Shown here: piece by piece, positions 1-5,261 of the stretch
How positions within the stretch are numbered: position 1 is the stretch's first letter
Layout of the letters: each line of letters opens with the position of its first letter
Assembly (NCBI GenBank): GCA_007570905.1
Contig: RKSI01000055.1
Location: 1 to 5,261, forward strand
Source of the DNA: Gammaproteobacteria bacterium
Lineage (GTDB): Bacteria; Pseudomonadota; Gammaproteobacteria; Poriferisulfidales; Oxydemutatoraceae
Direction: 5' to 3'
Length of the DNA: 5,261 nt
Position numbers and translations under genes: made by a program
The notes under the pieces: model-generated
Databases searched by the model: none
Seen by the model: the letters and a program-made list of their open reading frames with translations, nothing else
What the model was told of the DNA's origin: nothing

Positions 1-693
1 GTACGCAAAAACGGCGGCATCAAGTGGCTGCGCCCGGACGCCAAGAGTCAAGTGACTTTCCGTTACAAAGATGGCCGCCCCGTCGGTATTGACGCGGTGG
101 TGTTCTCGACGCAGCACGACGATGGCGTGCAGCAGCCCGAAATCAAGGAGGCGGTGATGGAGACGATTGTCAATCCGGTGCTGCCGAAGCAGTGGCTTTC
201 ATCCGCGACCCGCTATTACATCAACCCGACAGGGAAATTCGTTATCGGCGGGCCGGACGGCGACTGCGGGCTGACCGGGCGCAAGATCATCGTGGACACC
301 TACGGCGGCATGGCGCGTCACGGCGGCGGCGCCTTTTCCGGCAAGGACCCGTCCAAGGTGGACCGCTCGGCGGCCTACGCCGCGCGCCATGTTGCCGCGA
401 ACATCGTCGCGGCGGGGCTTGCCGAACGCTGCGAGGTGCAGATTTCCTACGCCATCGGCGTCGCCGAGCCGACCTCAATCAGCGTCGAGACATTCGGCAC
501 CGGCGAGAACGCGCGCATTGAGAAGTTGGTGCGCGAGCACTTTGATTTGCGCCCGGCGGGCATCATCCGCGGACTGGATTTGCTGCGCCCGATTTACCGG
601 CGCACCGCCGCCTTCGGGCATTTCGGCAGGCGCGACGAGGATTTTTCATGGGAACGCCCGGACAAGGCAGACCTGTTGCGCGACGCGCTGTGA
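1..693 (+). CDS. metK: S-adenosylmethionine synthase (methionine adenosyltransferase), 3' part
   Basis: This cytosolic enzyme makes S-adenosylmethionine from methionine and ATP, releasing phosphate and pyrophosphate. The reading frame is open from base 1 and gives the last 230 residues. By comparison with the roughly 384-residue E. coli protein, about 150 N-terminal residues lie outside the window, including the His14 region. The visible part starts in the WLRPDAKSQVTF segment (fragment residues 9-20). It continues through GGPDGDCGLTGRK (83-95) and HGGGAFSGKDPSKVDR (107-122), which hold the equivalents of E. coli Lys245, Lys265 and Lys269 at fragment residues 95, 115 and 119. SYAIGVAEPTSI and the C-terminal DLLRPIYRRTAAFGHFGR block follow. 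All visible active-site residues are intact and the C-terminus has normal length. It lies 76 bp upstream of ahcY in the same direction, so the two are probably co-transcribed. Identity is near certain; only the upstream start is unseen. Confidence 0.97.
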   Translation, partial: VRKNGGIKWLRPDAKSQVTFRYKDGRPVGIDAVVFSTQHDDGVQQPEIKEAVMETIVNPVLPKQWLSSATRYYINPTGKFVIGGPDGDCGLTGRKIIVDTYGGMARHGGGAFSGKDPSKVDRSAAYAARHVAANIVAAGLAERCEVQISYAIGVAEPTSISVETFGTGENARIEKLVREHFDLRPAGIIRGLDLLRPIYRRTAAFGHFGRRDEDFSWERPDKADLLRDAL

Positions 694-727
694 TGCGTCC
701 GCTGTAAAGCGTGTGCGGTGAGGCGCG

Positions 728-757
728 CGCGAACAACCAACACGCGAACAACCAACA
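728..757 (+). repeat. Perfect 15-bp tandem duplication in the ahcY leader
   Basis: The unit CGCGAACAACCAACA occurs twice head to tail with no mismatch (728-742 and 743-757). A degenerate echo, GAACAACA, follows at 763-770 and runs into the ahcY start codon. The repeat sits between the metK stop and the ahcY ribosome binding site and would be in the untranslated leader of ahcY. Apart from the CGCG at its start, the unit is made only of A and C, so it should stay mostly unpaired in RNA. That may keep the ribosome binding site open, but this is inference. It could equally be a neutral slippage duplication. Confidence 0.85.
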
Positions 758-763
758 AGGGGG
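757..763 (+). promoter_or_regulatory. Ribosome binding site of ahcY
   Basis: The purine run AAGGGGG ends 6 bases before the ATG at 770. It is the only Shine-Dalgarno-like sequence in the leader and supports ATG 770 as the start. The match to the anti-Shine-Dalgarno sequence is good but not perfect (a G run rather than GGAGG). Confidence 0.7.
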
Positions 764-769
764 AACAAC

Positions 770-2083
770 ATGAACCAGCCAGTGGAAAACCTGAAAGAAG
801 ACCACCGCGTCGCCGACCTCGCCCTCGCCGGGTGGGGGCGCAAGGAGATTGCGATTGCCGAGACCGAGATGCCGGGCCTGATGGCGCTGCGCGCGCGCCA
901 CGCCGGCGCCAGGCCGCTGCAGGGCGCGCGCATCGCCGGCTGCCTGCATATGACGATACAGACGGCGGTGCTGATTGAGACGCTGATTGAACTGGGCGCG
1001 AGCGTTCGCTGGTCGTCATGCAATATCTTTTCCACCCAGGACCACGCGGCGGCGGCCATCGCCGCCGCCGGCGTGCCGGTGTTCGCGTGGAAGGGCGAGA
1101 GCGAGTCGGAATACTGGTGGTGCATAGAGCAGACGCTGCAGGGGCCGGGCGGCTGGGCGCCCAACCTGTTGCTCGACGACGGCGGCGACCTGACCGGCTT
1201 TGTCTGCGAGCGCAGGCCGGAGTTGCTGGCGTCCATCAAGGGGGTTTCCGAGGAGACCACGACCGGCGTCAAGCGCCTTTACGAGATGCAGCGCCGCGGC
1301 CTGCTGAAGACGGTGGCGTTCAATGTCAATGATTCGGTCACCAAGTCCAAGTTTGACAACATCTACGGCTGCCGTGAATCGCTGCTGGACGGCATCAAGC
1401 GCGCCACCGATGTGATGATCGCCGGCAAGACCGCGGTTGTCTGCGGCTACGGCGATGTCGGCAAGGGCTGCGCGCAGTCGCTGCGGGCGCAGGGTTGCAG
1501 CGTTCTGGTTACCGAGGTGGACCCGATTTGCGCGCTGCAGGCGTGCATGGAGGGCTACCGCGTGGTGGCGCTCGACGATGTCGCCGACAGCGCGGATATC
1601 TTCGTAACCGCGACCGGCAACTACCGCGTCATCTCGTACGACCAGATGCAGCGCATGAAAGACCAGGCGATAGTCTGCAACATCGGCCATTTTGACAACG
1701 AGATTGATGTCGCCTCGCTGAAGAAGAACTGCCGCTGGGAGAACATCAAGCCGCAGGTGGACCATGTCATCTTCGCCGACGGCAAGCATCTGATTCTTCT
1801 GGCCGAAGGGCGGCTCGTCAACCTCGGCTGCGCCACCGGCCACCCCAGTTTCGTGATGTCCAACTCCTTCACCAACCAGGTGCTGGCGCAGATTGAGTTG
1901 TGGCAAAACGGCGGCGCATATGGCAGCGGCGTCCATATCCTGCCGAAGAAACTCGACGAGGAGGTCGCCCGCCTGCACCTCGACAAGGTCGGCGCGAAAC
2001 TGACGGAACTGACCGCCGAACAGGCCGATTACATCGGCGTGCCGGTGGACGGCCCGTACAAGCCCGACCACTACCGCTATTGA
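770..2083 (+). CDS. ahcY: Adenosylhomocysteinase (S-adenosyl-L-homocysteine hydrolase)
   Basis: This NAD-dependent cytosolic enzyme reversibly splits S-adenosylhomocysteine, the inhibitory by-product of methyl transfer, into adenosine and homocysteine. The product is 437 residues and complete. The substrate domain shows CLHMTIQTAVL (His60), WSSCNIFSTQDHAAAAIA (81-98), LDDGGDLT (Asp137) and SEETTTG (Glu162). Next comes NDSVTKSKFDNIYGCRES with Lys192, Asp196, Asn197 and Cys201. These match human His55, Asp131, Glu156, Lys186, Asp190, Asn191 and Cys195. The Rossmann NAD motif GYGDVG is at 226-231, CNIGHFD at 303-309, and the C-terminal KPDHYRY supplies the Lys and Tyr that complete the neighbouring subunit's NAD site. 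At 437 residues it is close to the 432-residue human enzyme and lacks the roughly 40-residue insertion common in bacterial forms such as those of Pseudomonas and Mycobacterium. ATG 770 is chosen because of the ribosome binding site 6 bases upstream. rsmE follows without a gap. Confidence 0.98.
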   Translation: MNQPVENLKEDHRVADLALAGWGRKEIAIAETEMPGLMALRARHAGARPLQGARIAGCLHMTIQTAVLIETLIELGASVRWSSCNIFSTQDHAAAAIAAAGVPVFAWKGESESEYWWCIEQTLQGPGGWAPNLLLDDGGDLTGFVCERRPELLASIKGVSEETTTGVKRLYEMQRRGLLKTVAFNVNDSVTKSKFDNIYGCRESLLDGIKRATDVMIAGKTAVVCGYGDVGKGCAQSLRAQGCSVLVTEVDPICALQACMEGYRVVALDDVADSADIFVTATGNYRVISYDQMQRMKDQAIVCNIGHFDNEIDVASLKKNCRWENIKPQVDHVIFADGKHLILLAEGRLVNLGCATGHPSFVMSNSFTNQVLAQIELWQNGGAYGSGVHILPKKLDEEVARLHLDKVGAKLTELTAEQADYIGVPVDGPYKPDHYRY

Positions 2084-2865
2084 GCGGACATCTTGCGCGG
2101 CGGGCATCCGCGGCCCGTCCTGATGCCGCCGAAACGGAGCGCGCGGCGGCGGGCGCGCCGCGCGTCTATCTGGAACAGCGCCTGGCCGCAGGCGCCGTGT
2201 TTGAGGTCGCGGGCGGCGTTCATCATCACCTGCTGCATGTTTTGCGGATGCGCGCGGGCGGCGCGGTGCGCGTCTTCAATCATCTCGGCGACGAGTTTCT
2301 GTGCCGGGTTGAATCGGTGTCGCGGCGCGCCGGCGCCCTCCGCTGCGAGAGCCAACTGGCGCCGTCCGCAGAGCCGGCGCTGGATGTGCGCCTTTATCTG
2401 GCGCTGTGCAAGAATGACTACATGGACGCCTCCATCCGCAGGGCCACCGAACTGGGCGTCTCCGTCATTCAGCCGCTGGTGACATCGCGCAGCGCGCCGC
2501 TGCGCGGCGGCGCGCGCCTTCGCCACTGGCGCGGCATCATCATCGGCGCATGCGAGCAATGCGGCAGGGTCGCGCTGCCGCAACTGACCGAGCCGGTTGA
2601 CCTGGCGGCGCTGCCGTGCATCGCCGCAGGCGAACCGGCGTTCGTGCTGCACCCCGGCGCCGACGCGATACCGGACACGGCGCGCGGGCAGATGCGCCGC
2701 GCACACCTGCTGGTCGGCCCGGAAGGCAGTTTAAGCGACGATGAAGTCCGCCGCGCCGCGCAGGCCGGTTTCAGACCGACCGGCCTGGGGCCGCGCATTT
2801 TGCGCGTCGAGACCGCGGTCGCCGCGGGCATTGCGCTGCTTCAGTATTTGTACGGCGACTGGTGA
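2080..2865 (+). CDS. rsmE: 16S rRNA m3U1498 methyltransferase (RsmE, SPOUT family)
   Basis: RsmE uses S-adenosylmethionine to methylate N3 of U1498 in 16S rRNA of the 30S subunit. The frame shows the family order: an N-terminal PUA-like RNA-binding segment with PRVYLEQRL and HHHLLHVLRMRAGG (residues about 27-61), then KNDYMDASIRRATELGV (111-127) and ACEQCGR (157-163). The trefoil-knot cofactor loops are LVGPEGSLS (211-219) and LGPRILRVETA (236-246), close to the C-terminus. GPEGS replaces the more usual GPEGG. The start is uncertain. The only ATG, GTG or TTG in frame between the end of ahcY and the conserved PRVYLEQ block is TTG 2080, which overlaps the ahcY stop and has no clear ribosome binding site. 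This suggests translational coupling. It gives 261 residues against 243 in E. coli, with an Ala/Arg-rich N-terminal extension of about 26 residues. Family assignment is firm; the start is not. Confidence 0.93.
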   Translation: MSGHLARRASAARPDAAETERAAAGAPRVYLEQRLAAGAVFEVAGGVHHHLLHVLRMRAGGAVRVFNHLGDEFLCRVESVSRRAGALRCESQLAPSAEPALDVRLYLALCKNDYMDASIRRATELGVSVIQPLVTSRSAPLRGGARLRHWRGIIIGACEQCGRVALPQLTEPVDLAALPCIAAGEPAFVLHPGADAIPDTARGQMRRAHLLVGPEGSLSDDEVRRAAQAGFRPTGLGPRILRVETAVAAGIALLQYLYGDW

Positions 2866-2882
2866 GTTGCGGCCGGTCTTTT
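2857..2882 (+). terminator. Candidate intrinsic terminator at the end of rsmE
   Basis: GACTGG (2857-2862) can pair with CCGGTC (2873-2878), with one G-U pair, across a 10-base loop. TTTT (2879-2882) follows directly. The stem begins inside the last codons of rsmE and spans its stop. Position and T-run fit a rho-independent terminator for the metK-ahcY-rsmE transcript, but the stem is only 6 bp and the loop is large, so the call is tentative. Confidence 0.4.
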
Positions 2883-2955
2883 GTCATCAGAATCCGCATT
2901 CAATTCGGGCTGCTTCAGCCTGTCTGGAAACCTGTGCGGCAGTTTTTCAGCATCG

Positions 2956-2987
2956 GCGGTGTCGGCGCCAGCCACCGGCTACACCGC
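2956..2987. repeat. Inverted repeat with 7-bp perfect arms in the convergent spacer
   Basis: GCGGTGT (2956-2962) is the exact reverse complement of ACACCGC (2981-2987). The 18 bases between them are GC-rich and can fold further (GGC 2964-2966 with GCC 2971-2973). It lies in the spacer between the converging rsmE and glycosyltransferase genes. There is no T-run on either side in either direction, so it is not a standard intrinsic terminator. It could stabilise 3' ends or slow converging polymerases. A smaller perfect hairpin, GGCTG-ctt-CAGCC, lies at 2908-2920 in the same spacer. Confidence 0.55.
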
Positions 2988-2989
2988 GA

Positions 2990-3017
2990 CCGGCGGGTTT
3001 CCCGGAATCCCGTCCGG
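2990..3017. repeat. Near-palindromic hairpin beside the glycosyltransferase stop codon
   Basis: The left arm, 2990-3002 (CCGGCGGGTTTCC), pairs with the right arm, 3004-3017 (GGAATCCCGTCCGG). There is one bulged T at 3013 and one T-T mismatch (2998 with 3008). About 11 or 12 pairs form around a very tight loop centred on C3003. It starts 4 bp beyond the glycosyltransferase stop on the - strand, the usual place for a terminator or 3'-end stabilising stem, but no U-run follows. A further hairpin, GGCGG-TTGT-CCGCC (3025-3038), overlaps the last codons of that gene. Together with the stem at 2956-2987, this makes three stems in a row at the 3' end of the - strand transcript. Confidence 0.6.
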
Positions 3018-3021
3018 CGTT

Positions 3022-4185
3022 TCAGGCGGTTGTCCGCCGGAACAGGCGGCGGATTTTGCGGGGCAGCGATGTAAAAATCAAATGGCGGGGCACATAAAAG
3101 GAGAGAGACGGCGAAACCAGCAGTAAATGCCAAAGCCTGCGGAGGGTGTCCGCGCAGCGGGCGGAGAAGGTTTGCCGCGCAGTTCTTTCGGCGTGCAGTT
3201 TCAGGCACAAATTCGCGTAGCGGGGCACCAGTTTCTCCCACGAGAAATTTGCAATGCCGTATTCGCGTATCTGCTCTCGGTGGCGCAGCGATATTTCGCG
3301 GTTGCGCGCAATCTCGGACTCAACGCAGGCGACATCGGTTATTTTCTCGTCCGGGATAACGGTAATCCACGGCAGTTTCGTGTCCAGATTGACCGATGCG
3401 GCGGTGCTGACAACCACGCCCAGCCCGCAAACCAGCGCCTCCAGGACGACGAGCGGGGCGCCGACTTCGTGTTTGCTCAGGATGACCAGGTTGGCGTAAT
3501 CTGACAAGTGTTCGTAGAGAGCGTCGCGTGTCCATTCCCCCAGATAGTTTTTGCGCGCTTTGTCGAACTTTTCGTCACTATGAGGCCCGGCGAAATCAAT
3601 GGAATCGATCGCCTGATAGAGGTGTTGTCTTTTGTTGTCATAAATGACCCCCAGATAGATACTGCGGTTTTCATGCAGCGGCGTTTTGCGAAACCTGAAT
3701 CTGCGGTGGTCGGCGCCGTTCGGCGTGACAAAGACCTCGGCGGGGTTGTATCCGCAGTCGAGAAACATCTTCCTCCAGACCGGAGACAAGACAAAAACAA
3801 ACAAGCCGTCTTTCAGGTATTGAATGAGATGTTCATGCAGAAACCTCAAGGTGACCGGTTTGTTTATGGTGTATCCGGAATGGCTGGTGAAGATCTTTAC
3901 CGGAACGCGGATGTTGTCCAGAATATCGGCGAAACGATGTTGATGCAGATGAACTACATCGGGGCGGCACCGGTTGATTGTGTCAATAATATCTTTGCGG
4001 TCGTCTGTGTTGATGATGACCACCTTGTGGCCCAATTTTTCCAGATAAGTTTTGTAATCCCATATCACGCTCTCCACCGCGCCCCACCCACTGGACGGTA
4101 TGGACACCGGCGCGTAAGCCTGCCCAATCAGCGCCCAGGTCAGGGATTGCCGCAGCGGATTGTCCGGGGTGCCGGTTTCAGACAC
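3022..4185 (-). CDS. Glycosyltransferase, GT4-like (GT-B fold), substrate unknown
   Basis: The 387-residue product looks like a retaining GT-B glycosyltransferase that moves a sugar from a nucleotide donor to an unknown acceptor. The N-terminal domain begins with ALIGQAYAPVSIPSSGWGAVESVIWDYKTYL (18-48, glycine-rich loop GWGAVE at 33-38), followed by DVVHLHQHRF (76-85) and TSHSGY (100-105). VTPNGADHRRF (153-163) marks the domain junction. The donor-binding C-terminal domain carries SKHEVGAPLVVLEALVCGLGVVVS (237-260). Its two glutamates, Glu240 and Glu249, have 8 residues between them instead of the classical 7. A basic, partly hydrophobic tail (351-384) could touch the membrane. I see no signal peptide. 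The start is GTG 4185, the first start codon ahead of the conserved domain; GGAGA lies 15 bases upstream, which is rather far. The gene follows ispG by 41 bp. Its GC content is well below its neighbours, which suggests horizontal acquisition. Capsule, lipopolysaccharide or other surface glycan synthesis is a guess. Confidence 0.85.
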   Translation of the reverse strand: MSETGTPDNPLRQSLTWALIGQAYAPVSIPSSGWGAVESVIWDYKTYLEKLGHKVVIINTDDRKDIIDTINRCRPDVVHLHQHRFADILDNIRVPVKIFTSHSGYTINKPVTLRFLHEHLIQYLKDGLFVFVLSPVWRKMFLDCGYNPAEVFVTPNGADHRRFRFRKTPLHENRSIYLGVIYDNKRQHLYQAIDSIDFAGPHSDEKFDKARKNYLGEWTRDALYEHLSDYANLVILSKHEVGAPLVVLEALVCGLGVVVSTAASVNLDTKLPWITVIPDEKITDVACVESEIARNREISLRHREQIREYGIANFSWEKLVPRYANLCLKLHAERTARQTFSARCADTLRRLWHLLLVSPSLSFYVPRHLIFTSLPRKIRRLFRRTTA

Positions 4186-4200
4186 GATGTTTTGCCGGTA

Positions 4201-4205
4201 TCTCC
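4201..4205 (-). promoter_or_regulatory. Weak ribosome binding site candidate for the glycosyltransferase
   Basis: On the - strand GGAGA lies at 4205-4201, 15 bases before the GTG at 4185. That spacing is longer than the usual 5-10. No better Shine-Dalgarno sequence occurs in the 41-bp gap after ispG, and I see no promoter there, so the gene is probably read from the ispG transcript. Confidence 0.3.
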
Positions 4206-4226
4206 GCGTTGAAACCGGCGGCGCGG

Positions 4227-5261
4227 TCAGTAATTCGCGGCGACATATTCGTCAATCAGGCGCTTGAAGTCGTCGGCGATGTTGTCGCCGGACAGCGTTG
4301 TGCTGCGCTCGCCGTCGATATAGACCGGCGCCGCCGGGCGTTCGCCCGAACCCGGCAGGCTGATGCCGATGTTGGCCTGCTTGCTTTCGCCGGGGCCGTT
4401 GACGACGCAGCCCATCACCGCGACTTTCATGTTCTCGACGCCGCGGTGCCTGTCTTTCCATTCCGGCATCTTGCGTTCGAGGTAGTCGTGTATGTCGCCT
4501 GCCAGTTGCCGGAAGTAGTCGCTGGTGGTGCGCCCGCAGCCGGGGCAGGCGGTGATGGCCGGCGCGAACGAGCGCAGGCCGAGGCTTTGCAGGATTTCGC
4601 GGGCAACCAGCACCTCCTCGGTGCGGTTTTCGCCCGGCGCCGGCGTCAGCGAGACGCGGATGGTGTCGCCGACGCCTTCGTGCAGCAGTATCGCCAGCGC
4701 CGACGCCGACGCGACGACGCCCTTTCTGCCGAGGCCGGCCTCGGTCAGACCGAGGTGCAGCGGATAATCGCACAGCGCGGCGAGGCGGCGATAGACGCGG
4801 ACGAGTTCGCGCACATCGCTTAGTTTGCACGACAGCACGATCTGGTCGTGCGCCAGGCCGAGTTGTTCGGCGCGGCGCGCGCTGTCAAGCGCCGACTCAA
4901 TCAGCGCCGCGCGCGTTACGGCCTCGAGCGAATGCGGCTGCGGCAGCGCCGCGTTGGCGTCGAGTTTGCGTTTCAGAAGGTCCTGGTCGAGGCTGCCCCA
5001 GTTGACGCCGATGCGCACCGGTTTGGCGAAGCGGCAGGCGCTTTCAATCATCTGCGCGAACTGCGGGTCGCGCCGCGCGCCGCGTCCGACATTGCCCGGG
5101 TTGATGCGGAGTTTGTCGAGGTGTTCGGCGCATTCGGGGTGTTGGCGCAGCAGTTTGTGGCCGTTGAAGTGAAAGTCGCCGACCAGCGGCGCGCCGATGT
5201 TCTTCGCCGCGAGGCGTTCGGCAATCCGCGGCACCGCGCGCGCCGCCTCCTCGTTGTTGAC
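4227..5261 (-). CDS. ispG: 4-hydroxy-3-methylbut-2-enyl diphosphate synthase (IspG/GcpE), 3' part
   Basis: IspG is a cytosolic [4Fe-4S] enzyme of the MEP pathway. It reductively converts 2-C-methyl-D-erythritol 2,4-cyclodiphosphate to HMBPP, the precursor of IPP and DMAPP. The frame is open to the window edge and gives the last 344 residues; roughly 60-70 N-terminal residues are missing. GTG 5234 is internal, because VNNEEAARA upstream of it is normal IspG sequence. The TIM-barrel part shows GDFHFNGHKLL (28-38), LRINPGNVG (51-59), VRIGVNWGSLDQDLL (82-96) and LHLGLTEAG (168-176). The cluster ligands are Cys239 and Cys242 (ACPGCGRT) and Cys285 (GCVVNGPGE), with catalytic Glu292. All match E. 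coli Cys270, Cys273, Cys305 and Glu312. The spacing between the second and third cysteine is 43 residues against 32 in E. coli, and the tail ISLPGSGERPAAPVYIDGE is that of the longer variant seen in many alpha- and betaproteobacteria. The gene looks intact and functional. Confidence 0.96.
   Translation of the reverse strand, partial: VNNEEAARAVPRIAERLAAKNIGAPLVGDFHFNGHKLLRQHPECAEHLDKLRINPGNVGRGARRDPQFAQMIESACRFAKPVRIGVNWGSLDQDLLKRKLDANAALPQPHSLEAVTRAALIESALDSARRAEQLGLAHDQIVLSCKLSDVRELVRVYRRLAALCDYPLHLGLTEAGLGRKGVVASASALAILLHEGVGDTIRVSLTPAPGENRTEEVLVAREILQSLGLRSFAPAITACPGCGRTTSDYFRQLAGDIHDYLERKMPEWKDRHRGVENMKVAVMGCVVNGPGESKQANIGISLPGSGERPAAPVYIDGERSTTLSGDNIADDFKRLIDEYVAANY

Noticed and set aside
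699..718. Hairpin CCGC/GCGG after the metK stop as a terminator
   Set aside because: The stem has only 4 bp, the loop 12 bases, and there is no T-run. It is too weak to separate metK from ahcY.
1016..2107. Long open frame on the - strand across ahcY (363 codons)
   Set aside because: It lies wholly antisense to a gene with unmistakable conserved motifs. High GC removes stop codons from the opposite strand, and the translation shows no recognisable domain.
1900..2865. GTG 1900 as the start of rsmE
   Set aside because: It would overlap ahcY by 184 bp and add about 60 Arg-rich residues that are simply ahcY read in another frame. TTG 2080 is far more economical.
2881..3126. Ser/Gly-rich small open frame in the convergent spacer on the + strand
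   Set aside because: There is no ribosome binding site or recognisable motif, and its second half overlaps the glycosyltransferase end. The spacer is better explained by inverted repeats.
3508..4212. Open frame of 234 codons on the + strand over the glycosyltransferase, with a related stretch at 3127-3504
   Set aside because: It is in codon-for-codon antisense register with the glycosyltransferase, is broken by a stop near 3502, and has no family motifs. It is a shadow of the - strand gene.
4209..4823. Open frame of 204 codons on the + strand over ispG
   Set aside because: It is antisense in codon register to ispG, whose cysteine and glutamate motifs are intact. The Ala/Asp/Arg-rich product looks like an artefact of composition.
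1..5261. Mobile element, CRISPR array, tRNA, rRNA or defence/toxin genes
   Set aside because: I saw no transposase or integrase motifs, spaced repeat arrays or tRNA-like cloverleafs on either strand. Almost every base is accounted for by five recognised coding regions.

Overview
The window is ordinary bacterial chromosome from a GC-rich proteobacterium. Two features suggest this. The MetK fragment is very close to the E. coli type, and IspG is the longer variant found in many proteobacteria. A gammaproteobacterium or a close relative is most likely, but five genes cannot settle the lineage. Coding density is high. Most of the window is about 60-65% GC, while the glycosyltransferase gene is clearly lower (one hand-counted 60-base line gave 43%, another 48%).

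Layout: on the + strand, the 3' two-thirds of metK (1-693) is followed after 76 bp by a complete ahcY (770-2083). rsmE (to 2865) follows directly, and its best start codon overlaps the ahcY stop. On the - strand, reading leftwards from the right edge, come the 3' part of ispG (5261-4227) and, after a 41-bp gap, a family 4-like glycosyltransferase gene (4185-3022). The two gene groups converge on a 156-bp spacer (2866-3021). It holds a candidate terminator for rsmE and two strong inverted repeats next to the glycosyltransferase stop.

Function: the + strand genes form a compact methyl-cycle group. MetK makes S-adenosylmethionine, RsmE spends it methylating 16S rRNA, and AhcY hydrolyses the inhibitory S-adenosylhomocysteine product. 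On the - strand, IspG is the penultimate enzyme of the MEP isoprenoid pathway. The glycosyltransferase next to it has no evident functional link to it, and its composition suggests it was acquired later.

I found no mobile element, CRISPR array, RNA gene or recognisable riboswitch, and no evidence of an undescribed system. The points most worth checking are the non-ATG, N-terminally extended rsmE start, the low-GC glycosyltransferase with a shifted Glu-Glu motif, the 15-bp tandem repeat in the ahcY leader, and the hairpin-rich convergent spacer.
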